In this document: positions 52,190 through 60,883 of the stretch, piece after piece | Layout of the letters: every line of letters begins with the position of its first letter | Numbering within the stretch: the first letter of the stretch is position 1 | NCBI RefSeq assembly: GCF_016714275.1 | Contig: NZ_JADJNP010000001.1 | Coordinates: 1,302,001-1,366,000 of the forward strand | Length of the DNA stretch: 64,000 nucleotides | Direction: 5' to 3' | Source: Tessaracoccus sp. | GTDB taxonomy: Bacteria > Actinomycetota > Actinomycetes > Propionibacteriales > Propionibacteriaceae | The notes under the pieces: model-generated | Told to the model about the DNA's origin: nothing | Databases searched by the model: none | The model's input: the letters and a program-made list of their open reading frames with translations, nothing else | Position numbers and translations under genes: made by a program

Positions 52190-55100
52190 CCTGCACCCCC
52201 GGGACGATCTGGAAGTGGCGCCCGTCGGCGGGGAGCGCCGCGAGCCTCTGCTCGGCGTCGGTGCGGCTGAGCAGCATGGCCGACGTCGCGGGCAGTCCGT
52301 CGACGCCCAGCGGCACGAGCGAGTCCGCGGCCGTGACCGCGAACAGCGGCTCGGCGACGGCGGCCTGCCTGACCAGGCCGCGCTCGGCCAGCTTGGCCTG
52401 CGCCCTCGACGGCACGGACGCGGCGATCGCGCCGCCCGCCACCAGCTGCGAGAAGTTCAGGTGCGGGTTCGCCTGCACCGGGGGCGGCGTCGGGGCATCG
52501 GGGTCCGGGTCGTCGATGACGATCATCTGGTAGGTCTGCGGGTGGTGCAGCACGAAGTCTGCCGCGAGCGACTGCCCGGAGGTCGCCTGCGCGCCGTTGG
52601 GCCGCTCCTCGAACGCCGGGGCCTTCAGCAGGTCGGGGTCGGTGCTTCCTGCGCCCGCGAACGTCGACGGCGAGAAGGGGGCGGTGACGTCGTCGAACGC
52701 GACGGGCACCGGCGTCGAGGCGCCGAGCGAGAACCCCGTGATGGCGACGCGCCGCACGTCGCTCGGCGGCGTCTTGCCCACCAAGCCGATGTCCGTCTCC
52801 AGCGGCACCAGGTTCTGCCGCACCGACAGCAGGCCCGCGGCGTCGACGACCAGCGCGCCGCTCGGCGGCGGGAGCAGCGCCACACCCGCCGACGACGAGG
52901 AGCTCACCTCGGCGCTCCAGTTCGTCGGGTCGCGGAACTGATCGAGCAGCCGGGGCAGGACCGGCTCGGCGGGGATGCTGGCCTCGTGGGCGTCGCCGAA
53001 CGTGGCCTCCACCTCGATGCTGATCGAGAAGAACAGGATGCGGATGCTGGCGGTGCCGTGCGCGTACCAGGGCGTCGGGCCGCGCAGCCGCAGGCGGAGG
53101 TCGATCGAGCAGATGTCGCAGCCGCCCGCCGTCACGGCGAGCCTGCCCCACATGCTGGCGTCGATGAGGAACGGCACGAACTGGACGAGCACGTCGAAGC
53201 CGAGGTCGCCGCTGATCGAGAAGCCGTCGACGCCGACGAAGAACTCCAGCCGGGCGCCGAACTGGATGGTGTTGCTCGTGATGGCGAAATACAGCTTGAG
53301 CGTGAGGCGAGGGTTGTCCTTGAGCAGCGACAGCGTGAGTCGGCGCATCGCGGGGAGCCTGAGGTGCGAGGCCGGCGAGTAGGCGGGGTGGAAGCCACCC
53401 ACCGAGATGACGAGATCCGGCTTCGCGCCCCAGCAGAAGCGCACGGCGATGTCGCCCTCGAGGCTGAGCTTGAAGTCGCCGTAGCCGATGAACGAGTCGT
53501 AGATCGAGGCGTCGAAGTACAACAGGCCCGCCCGGACGTCGATGCCGCCGATGAACGCCACCTTGAGGTCGACGACGGCCTCGTCGGGCGTGGGCAGCGC
53601 CAGCCGCAGGACGCCAAGCAGCGCGACGGATGCCTGGGGCGCGATCTCGAGGATGATCCCGATCTTGAGCGTGACCAGCGCCGGGTTCATCCACGTGATC
53701 ATGGCCATGGGCGCGATCAGGAAGTGCCCCTCCTGGACCGGGAACGACTCCTCGAGGTCGCGGATGATGACGTCGATGCGGTTGACGATGTCGGTGGGGA
53801 ACAGGATGGAGTCGGCCGTGCCCGTGCGGAGGCCGTCGCGGATGCGGTCCACGTCCATCCCGCGGTTGAGGCCGAGCAGGCCACCCGCGCCCGCGAAGAA
53901 GAAGCCGTAGCCGAGCGGGATGGGCACCGGGAGGGAGACGGTGATCAGCATCAGCAGCGAGAAGCCGGGCGACCCGTCGGCGTTCTTCGTGGTCACGATG
54001 CCGATCGCGGTGAGCGCGAACTTCTCGAGCACCGCGATCTCGAGGGCCCCGACGTAGCGGCCGCGGGCCTCGTCGACCAGCAGGAAACCGCCCAGCCGGA
54101 TGCTGGAGGCGTCCAACGAGAAGCCCGCACCGTCCGGCGGCTTGAACGACAGCACGGCGCCGGAGCTCGAGATCCGCACGCGCAGCCCGACTCGGTCGAC
54201 CGTGACGGCGATCGGGCCCAGCTCGGCGTTGCCGGAGAGGGCCGCGGTCACGTCGGTCCACTGCCCGAACACCGCGGCGAGGTACAGCTCGCGCAGCAGG
54301 ACGACGTCGAAGATGTTCAGGTTGAGCGGGAAGGTGAGCTCGATGCCGTTGTCGAGGTTTCCGGGGCCGCCGTGGACCTCGAGCCGGTCGTCGCGGTAGG
54401 CGACGGCCATGGTGAAGCCCGCGCCGAGCTCGGTCGGGATCAGCTTCGCGACGAACGAGTCGCCGTCGCCGCCGTCGACGCGGACGGCGGCGTTCCTCAG
54501 CTCGACGGCGCCGCCCAGGCTGTCGACGGCGAACCGCGGCCGGTGGGCGGCCGGGTCCCAGAAGTCGAAGCTGCCGAAGAACATGGCGGCGATGCCGCCC
54601 AACTGCACGACGCCGTCGTCCCCGCCGAACAGCGGGTGGGCGTCGTCGGCGCCGGAGATCCGCAGGCCCAGTCCCGTCACGTCGAGGCCGGGGGCCGGGG
54701 CGACGGGGAGCGCCGGATCGTCGGAGGGGCCGATCACCCACGCCGTGATGCCGCGGCCCTCGCCTATCCAGTCGTGCGCGCCGAAGAGGAGCCCGACCGA
54801 GACCTCGCCGGGGAGGTTCACCTCGCCCCGCAGCCGGATGCCGAGGCGGCCCGCGTCCTCGGCGAACCCGAGCTCGAGGCCCTCGGCGAGCTCGATGCTC
54901 ACCCCGGAGAGCGCCGCCTTGAGGGCCCCCAACCCCATGACGGCGGGCGCGGGGAACGGGGCCGCGATGCGCACCGGGCCGTCGACGCTGGTCACGACGG
55001 CGGCGCCGTGCAGGATGCGCTGCGCGCTCGGGCCGTCCTCCCAGAGCGGCTGCGTCAGCAGCGCCTCGAGCTCGGGGACGACGTAGCGGGTGACAAGCGG

Positions 55101-58100
55101 CAGGAGCCACGACGAGGTCAGCAGCAGGCCGCCCTCCGGCGTGAGCGTGAGGTCGGGCACGGGCACCATCACGACCCGGACGTCATCGGCGGCGTCGGCT
55201 CCCAGCGGGAGGATGCGCAGCGCCACGCGATCGCCCGCCAGGGCGAACTCCACCTCGGGCGCGAACCACTCCAGCGGCTCGCCGACGTCGACGCGCGCAC
55301 GGACGAGGCCCTCGATCCCGTCGAGATGGCCGAGCCGCGCCTCGCCGATGGTGACGGGGCCGGCGTCGAGGTCCGCCAGCGTGACGAGCACCTGCGGCGC
55401 GCCGGTGGCGCCCCAGCCCAGCTCGGCGCCGAGCTCGCCGCCCCCGAGCAGGTCCATCTCCCAGCGCAGCCGGTCGGCCACGCGCAGGACGCGGTGGCCG
55501 GGCGGGAGCGCGACGACGCCCGGCGTGGCCCCGTCGGGGAAGAGCCGCCGGATGTGGCCGACGAGGAGCGCCGGGTCCGTGACCTGGGCCTCCAGCCAGC
55601 CGGGGTCGAGCATGTGGCGCAGCCGCTCGGACTGCGCGGTGCCGACGAAGCCGCCCGCCGCCGGGTCGTAGATGCCCAGCGCCTCGGCCACGTCTAGCGC
55701 GACGTCGAGCACCGGGTGCGTGGCGTTGGCCGACAGCGCGTCGGCGATCTCCTGCAGCACCCTGGGGACGAGCGCCGTGGCCGCGGCGCCGAGCACCTCG
55801 CCCAGGCCGGAGACCGTGGGCAACAGCTGGATCTCGCCCGCGTTCTCGGGGGTGACCAGCAGCCGGACGCCGGCGGCGTCGACGCCGAACGCGATGCCGA
55901 TGGCGCCCCAGTCGCCCGGCAGGTCGACGGTGAGGGTGATCGCGCCCGACGGCGTGGCGCGCACGTCCGTCGGCAGCGGCCCGGTCCGGAGCAGGTCGAG
56001 CCCGAGGGCCACGGTGGCGCCCACGACGTCGTCGCCGAAGCCGCCCGAGAGCTGCAGGTGCAGCGGCGCAGAGCCGGAGGTGGCGAGGAGGAACCCGCCG
56101 GGCAGGGCGAGGCCCTGGGTGGCGTCCAGGTCGAGCGCGTCGCCGATCGAGCGCAGCAGGTCGTTGATGCGGGCGCCGTCGAGCAGCCCGTCGGGCGTGG
56201 CCAGCCCGCCGGCATCACGCAGCCAGCCGACGGGGTCGCGGACCAAACCGCTGATCGGGCCGATCGTGAGGCTCGGCGCGTACTCGCCGAGGACCGCGGA
56301 GACCACGGCGGAGACGGCGAGGTCGGGGATCAGCTGCTCCAGTCGCGCGCGCAGGGCATCCGAGTCGAAGGGGACCAGGACGAGCGTGGTCGTGAGGGCG
56401 GGCGCGGCCGTCACGGTGAGCCCGCCGGCGGCGGCGAGGTGGAAGACCACGGGACCGACGCCGATCGAGACGTCGAGCGCGCCGGTGTCGAGGTCGAGCA
56501 GCTCCGAGTCGCCGACGATGTCGCGCAGCACGGCCAGGAGCGCGGCGCGGCGGTCGGTGAGCGTCCGGGTCGGCGTGGTGGCCAGCGCCAGGATGCCCTC
56601 GATCGACGCGCGGGGCCCCTCGCTGGTCTCGACGGTGGCGCCCGCCGCAGCGAGGAGGCGCAGCACGGCATCGACCGGCGGGCTGGCCGCGGCCGCGCGG
56701 AGCTCGTCGAGGACTGCGTCGAGCGCGGCGCGGAGCTCGGCCTCCCCCAGCGAGATCGCGTCGCGCAGCGGGGAGGCGTCGACGGCGGCGTCCACCAGCC
56801 GCAGCCAAGGGGTGACCCCCGACTCGGGCGTGACCCTGACGCCCGCCTGGAGCCTGCGCACACGCACGCCGAGGGGGCCGTCGGACAGCGCGCCGTCGCC
56901 GACGAGCCAGCCGTCGGGGCGGAGCGTCGTGGTGCCGAGGCTGAGGGCCATCGCCGGTCGGGCCGGCTCGATCGCGTCTGGGACGAGCCGCAGCCGGGCG
57001 AGGTCGATCCGCGCGTCGACGGCGAGCGCGATGCCGCGCTCCTCGTCCTCGGGCGCGTCGGACTCGGGAGTGGTCAGGCCGAGCCGGGCCCCGAAGGCCA
57101 GGTGCGTCGGCGGGTCGCCTGCCGGGTCCGCCGGGGCGCCGGTGAGCAGCGCGGCCAGGTCTCCGGTCAGCTGCGAGCCGATGGCGAGCCGCGGCACCGT
57201 GTCGACGAGCTCCCTGCCCTGGCCGGCGAACCAGCCGGGCCTGACGGGGCCGCCGCCTGGTCCGCCCCCTCCGTCGAGGAGCCCGTTCAGCCACCCGACG
57301 GCGCCGCCGAGGGTCGTGTCGACGCCCAGGACGGCGGCCGCCACGCGCACCGCGTCGGCCGTCGTCGTGTCCAGGAGCGGCAGCAGGTCCGAGCCGGCGT
57401 GCGGGGCGCCGAGCGTCACCAGTCCCGCCACCGCCCCCGGGTGCGCCGCCGCCAACCGCCGCGCGACGACCCCGGCGGTGGAGTGCGCCACCACCCTCGG
57501 CGCCTGCCCGGTGAGAGCGCGGATGCGCTCGGCGACCGCCCGCAGCTGGTCGAGCTCGGCCACCGCGTGGTCGGGGGTCAGGTCGGCGGTGTAGACGCCG
57601 GACGACTCGACGATCCGCGTCAGGTCGACCTCGGAGGGGTTGGGCAGGGCGCGCAGGTCGAAGTGCCTCCCCGGGCCAGGCGCGGCCCCGGTGAGGGCGC
57701 GGACCAGCTCGTCCCAGACGGTGTGGTCGGCGAACGGCGCCGCGACCAGGAGAACAGGGCCCGTCCCGCCCGCCAGCCTGGTCACGACCTGGCCGATCAC
57801 CGCGGGGTCCCTCGGCAGCAGGCCGTGCGGCACAGCCACCGTCGTGCCGTGGTCCCAGCCGTCCGGCAGCTGCGAGGACAGCGGGACCAGCCCGTCGCCC
57901 TCGGCCAGCCACTCGGCCAGCTCGTCGAGCCCCAGCGCCAGCGCGTCGCGCGCGCGGCCGCGGAGCAGCGCCTCCACCCGCGAGACGGACCCGGGCCCCG
58001 CGGGTTCCAGCCAGGCGAGGACGTCGACACCGGCGACACCCTCGGACGGGTCGGCCGCCTCGTCCCTGAGCGGGAGGGCCCAGGGATCGTCATAGGTTCC

Positions 58101-60500
58101 GGTGCCGGTGACCTCCCGCAGCACGGGGACACCTGCAAGCGACAGGCCGCCGATGTCGACGCCGCCGAGGTGGATGCCCGTGGGCAGGAGGTCGCCGAGC
58201 AGCCGCAGGGCCTCGGTGACGAACGCGGTCCCGTCGGCGGCGACCCCGGTGACGAGCCGCTGCAGGTGCGCGCGGAGGGCGGCCGGCGGGTCGTCGAGCA
58301 GGCGCTGGAGCTGGTCGGCCCCGGCAAAGAGGTCGCCGAGCAGTGGCCAGTCGGCGGGCAGGCCGGGCAGGTCGCGGTGCAGGCCGAGGAGCGCCGCCAG
58401 GGTGTAGGCGGGCTCGCCGGCCCACGAGCGCAGCCCGGAGCTGAGGAGCTGCCCCACCAGGCGGACGGCGTCGTCGCCGAGTCCGAGGTCATCGAGGCTG
58501 CCTGGCAGGGCGACCTCGTACGGCCCGAGAGCAGCGCCGTCGACGGTGACGGTGACGCCCGTCACCCCCATCTGCCAGGTCGGCGCCTCGCCCGGTCGCC
58601 AACCGGCCAGCGCGGTGAGCGACCCGGCCTCGAGCGTCAGCCCGGAGAGGTCTAGCTCTCCATCGGGGGTGACCCGGAGGCGCAGCTCCGAGCGCCCGAC
58701 GAGCGCGACGGCGCCCTGTCCGGAGGCGGGGAGGTCGATCGCCAGGAGCTCGATCAGGAGCCGGCCGTCGAAGGCGCCTTGGGTGGCCTGGGCGAGGAGG
58801 CCGAGACGGAGGCGCTGCAGGCCGGCCGGGTCGTCGTCCGCGCGCGCGTTCCACGCGGCGAGCGCGAGGCTGAGGGGACCCTCCGTGGCGATCGGCGTGG
58901 CCCAGGGGTCGTCGGCGGTGCCGCCCCCCTCGACGGCGGGCGTGAGCCCGACGAGCAGCGCCACCTGCGCGAGCAGGTGCGACCACGGATGCGCGGGGTC
59001 GGCCAGGATCTCCCGGTGGAGCGCGCCCAGGGCCGCCGTCGGGCCGCGGCCCAGCGCGACCGGGTCCAGCAGGTGGGGCGTGGCGGGATCCGAGTCGGGG
59101 CGACGCAGCCCTACGAGCGTCAACAGCGCGCGCGCCACCGGGCTGTCGCCGAGGGCGTCCTCCAGGATGCCGAGCGCCGCGTCGCCGGCCATGCCGATGA
59201 CCGCGTCGGCGTCGGTGAGGTCGACGGTGCCGTGGTCGTCGCCGTCGAGCACGACGCCGCGGATCTCCAGCCGGGGCGTCAGCGCCCCGTGCGCCAGGCG
59301 GAAGCCCGCCTCGACGCTCCCGACCTGCAGGGTGGGGGCGTCGTCGACGAGGCGGCCCGCGGTCGGCGCGACGAGGCCGACGCTCACCTCGGGCACCAGT
59401 TGCGCGAACCGGACCGGCGCGGAGGGGTCGGCGGGCGCGCCGCCGGGCGGCGGCAGCGGGATGCGCAGCACGGTGGCGGCCGCCGAGAGCGCGACCGGCC
59501 CGGCGTCGACGCGGACGTCGATCCCGATCAGGAGGTGGCGGTCGGCCGTCGCCTCCAGCACGAGGAACAGGTCGACGGCGTCGGAGTCCAGCAGGCGGGC
59601 GCGGAACGGATCGCCCTCCGCGCCGGTCCCGCCGACGGCGAGGTCGTCGCCGACGAGGCCCGCCAGGTGGGTCGCCCACGCCATCAGGGTGTCGGGGCTG
59701 TCGACGATGTCGACCAGCCAGTCCAGCGCCGCCTCCGGGCGGCCGAACAGCTCCTCCAGCGGCAGCGGCGGGACGCCGGAGGCGTCGTCGAGGCCGAACA
59801 GCGCGAACAGGTGCTCGCTCAGGCGCGCGAGCTGCTGATTGCCGCCGGCCTCGGCGACCAGGAGGTCGAGGACCTCGCCCAGCAACAGCCGCAGAGCCTG
59901 CAGGAGGTCCGCGCCGACGGTGGCCGAGTCGATCACGAGGTCGACGGGGTCGCCCGCGCCCAGGTTGAAGTCGTCGACCGTGACCCGGACGCTCGCCTGG
60001 ACGCCGAGGGGGGCGGCGTCGTCGGCGTAGACGCCGACCGCGGCCCCGATCCTCGTCATCGGGATGGCCGGGTCGGTGAAACCGACCTCCACGCCGACGC
60101 GCAGCGGACCGTCGGCGGTGACGGCGATCGCCTCCAGCTCGTCGGCCACGCTGACCAGCGGCAGCCGCACGGTGCCCCGGACCCGGCCGACGCCGTCGCC
60201 GAGGACGCCGCTGGACAGGGCGGCGGCCACGCCGACGACGTCGTCCTCAACGGTCAGGTACAGGTTGCCCGCGTCGGTGTCGAGCAGCGGGTACCAGCCG
60301 TCCAGGCCCGGATCCGTGGGCAGCAGCTCGTCGAGCAGGCGGAGCAGCGCGGCGCGCTGCACGGGATTCGACAGGATCCTGCGGATCGCGGAGAGCGGGT
60401 CCTCGAACCAGGTCGAGACGAGCTGCCCGTCGTCGTCGAGCACGCCGATGGCGGTGAGCAGGCCGGCTGTCTGCGGGTCGACCCCGACGGTAAGAGTCAT
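52179..60500 (-). CDS. giant protein (2773 aa) with alpha/beta-hydrolase-like and DUF6603-like regions
   Basis: This is the largest gene of the window. Residues 1 to about 880 are Leu/Asp/Gly-rich, with repeated short beta-strand-like segments. Residues about 880-1115 resemble an alpha/beta hydrolase: GTTVAVPHGLLPRDP, then AHSTAG with the putative nucleophile at Ser1007, then LVTLGAPHAGSDLLPLLD. From about residue 1120 more beta-rich modules follow. Residues about 1950-2500 (FFFAGAGGLLGLNRGMD, LLGVLRLALPTPDE, VISVGGFHPAYS) resemble what I recall as DUF6603, a large beta-rich domain of unknown function. No signal peptide is visible. The start is uncertain: ATG 60500 is used; ATG 60531 and GTG 60548 are in frame. 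It opens the four-gene leftward operon. Confidence 0.85.
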   Translation of the reverse strand: MTLTVGVDPQTAGLLTAIGVLDDDGQLVSTWFEDPLSAIRRILSNPVQRAALLRLLDELLPTDPGLDGWYPLLDTDAGNLYLTVEDDVVGVAAALSSGVLGDGVGRVRGTVRLPLVSVADELEAIAVTADGPLRVGVEVGFTDPAIPMTRIGAAVGVYADDAAPLGVQASVRVTVDDFNLGAGDPVDLVIDSATVGADLLQALRLLLGEVLDLLVAEAGGNQQLARLSEHLFALFGLDDASGVPPLPLEELFGRPEAALDWLVDIVDSPDTLMAWATHLAGLVGDDLAVGGTGAEGDPFRARLLDSDAVDLFLVLEATADRHLLIGIDVRVDAGPVALSAAATVLRIPLPPPGGAPADPSAPVRFAQLVPEVSVGLVAPTAGRLVDDAPTLQVGSVEAGFRLAHGALTPRLEIRGVVLDGDDHGTVDLTDADAVIGMAGDAALGILEDALGDSPVARALLTLVGLRRPDSDPATPHLLDPVALGRGPTAALGALHREILADPAHPWSHLLAQVALLVGLTPAVEGGGTADDPWATPIATEGPLSLALAAWNARADDDPAGLQRLRLGLLAQATQGAFDGRLLIELLAIDLPASGQGAVALVGRSELRLRVTPDGELDLSGLTLEAGSLTALAGWRPGEAPTWQMGVTGVTVTVDGAALGPYEVALPGSLDDLGLGDDAVRLVGQLLSSGLRSWAGEPAYTLAALLGLHRDLPGLPADWPLLGDLFAGADQLQRLLDDPPAALRAHLQRLVTGVAADGTAFVTEALRLLGDLLPTGIHLGGVDIGGLSLAGVPVLREVTGTGTYDDPWALPLRDEAADPSEGVAGVDVLAWLEPAGPGSVSRVEALLRGRARDALALGLDELAEWLAEGDGLVPLSSQLPDGWDHGTTVAVPHGLLPRDPAVIGQVVTRLAGGTGPVLLVAAPFADHTVWDELVRALTGAAPGPGRHFDLRALPNPSEVDLTRIVESSGVYTADLTPDHAVAELDQLRAVAERIRALTGQAPRVVAHSTAGVVARRLAAAHPGAVAGLVTLGAPHAGSDLLPLLDTTTADAVRVAAAVLGVDTTLGGAVGWLNGLLDGGGGPGGGPVRPGWFAGQGRELVDTVPRLAIGSQLTGDLAALLTGAPADPAGDPPTHLAFGARLGLTTPESDAPEDEERGIALAVDARIDLARLRLVPDAIEPARPAMALSLGTTTLRPDGWLVGDGALSDGPLGVRVRRLQAGVRVTPESGVTPWLRLVDAAVDASPLRDAISLGEAELRAALDAVLDELRAAAASPPVDAVLRLLAAAGATVETSEGPRASIEGILALATTPTRTLTDRRAALLAVLRDIVGDSELLDLDTGALDVSIGVGPVVFHLAAAGGLTVTAAPALTTTLVLVPFDSDALRARLEQLIPDLAVSAVVSAVLGEYAPSLTIGPISGLVRDPVGWLRDAGGLATPDGLLDGARINDLLRSIGDALDLDATQGLALPGGFLLATSGSAPLHLQLSGGFGDDVVGATVALGLDLLRTGPLPTDVRATPSGAITLTVDLPGDWGAIGIAFGVDAAGVRLLVTPENAGEIQLLPTVSGLGEVLGAAATALVPRVLQEIADALSANATHPVLDVALDVAEALGIYDPAAGGFVGTAQSERLRHMLDPGWLEAQVTDPALLVGHIRRLFPDGATPGVVALPPGHRVLRVADRLRWEMDLLGGGELGAELGWGATGAPQVLVTLADLDAGPVTIGEARLGHLDGIEGLVRARVDVGEPLEWFAPEVEFALAGDRVALRILPLGADAADDVRVVMVPVPDLTLTPEGGLLLTSSWLLPLVTRYVVPELEALLTQPLWEDGPSAQRILHGAAVVTSVDGPVRIAAPFPAPAVMGLGALKAALSGVSIELAEGLELGFAEDAGRLGIRLRGEVNLPGEVSVGLLFGAHDWIGEGRGITAWVIGPSDDPALPVAPAPGLDVTGLGLRISGADDAHPLFGGDDGVVQLGGIAAMFFGSFDFWDPAAHRPRFAVDSLGGAVELRNAAVRVDGGDGDSFVAKLIPTELGAGFTMAVAYRDDRLEVHGGPGNLDNGIELTFPLNLNIFDVVLLRELYLAAVFGQWTDVTAALSGNAELGPIAVTVDRVGLRVRISSSGAVLSFKPPDGAGFSLDASSIRLGGFLLVDEARGRYVGALEIAVLEKFALTAIGIVTTKNADGSPGFSLLMLITVSLPVPIPLGYGFFFAGAGGLLGLNRGMDVDRIRDGLRTGTADSILFPTDIVNRIDVIIRDLEESFPVQEGHFLIAPMAMITWMNPALVTLKIGIILEIAPQASVALLGVLRLALPTPDEAVVDLKVAFIGGIDVRAGLLYFDASIYDSFIGYGDFKLSLEGDIAVRFCWGAKPDLVISVGGFHPAYSPASHLRLPAMRRLTLSLLKDNPRLTLKLYFAITSNTIQFGARLEFFVGVDGFSISGDLGFDVLVQFVPFLIDASMWGRLAVTAGGCDICSIDLRLRLRGPTPWYAHGTASIRILFFSISIEVEATFGDAHEASIPAEPVLPRLLDQFRDPTNWSAEVSSSSSAGVALLPPPSGALVVDAAGLLSVRQNLVPLETDIGLVGKTPPSDVRRVAITGFSLGASTPVPVAFDDVTAPFSPSTFAGAGSTDPDLLKAPAFEERPNGAQATSGQSLAADFVLHHPQTYQMIVIDDPDPDAPTPPPVQANPHLNFSQLVAGGAIAASVPSRAQAKLAERGLVRQAAVAEPLFAVTAADSLVPLGVDGLPATSAMLLSRTDAEQRLAALPADGRHFQIVPGVQVVL

Positions 60501-60883
60501 CGCACCCCCCGGCTCCGGCGCTGGACGCATGGTCTTCGGCTCGACCACCGGCGTGGTGTCACGGGAAAGGTCGACTTCGTGACGGCGTCTTATCGGTACT
60601 GGCGCGACGCACGGTCAGCGTAACCAGCGGCCGATCGGGGCGGCAAGGGTTCGCGGCCAAGTGTCTCCGAAAGGGCACTCTTCCTCGTTCCCGGGCTCCA
60701 GGGCGTGCCTCCCCATCCCTCGCGACGAGGGATGGGGAGACACATGCCTGGACATACTCGTCAAGACATGGGGATCGTAGATCGCCCGATCTGGTGCGCC
60801 GCAGCCGAGGAATGATTGTTCAGCGGGCTCCTAGCCAACGCGGCGGAGGTGGAGGAGAATCCACAGAAGACGAAGGGGTTATC
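60501..60883. promoter_or_regulatory. divergent promoter region of the giant-gene locus
   Basis: About 380 bp separate the starts of the leftward 2773-residue gene and the rightward 690-residue gene. The notable feature is the 14-bp-arm hairpin at 60709-60739. AAGGGG at 60872-60877 serves the rightward GTG. No confident -35/-10 pair was found. Confidence 0.5.
60709..60739. repeat. perfect 14-bp inverted repeat between the divergent giant-locus genes
   Basis: CTCCCCATCCCTCG (60709-60722) and CGAGGGATGGGGAG (60726-60739) are perfect reverse complements around a 3-nt loop. No T-run follows in either direction. Being between divergent genes, it is more likely an operator or a structured leader than a terminator. 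Confidence 0.85.
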
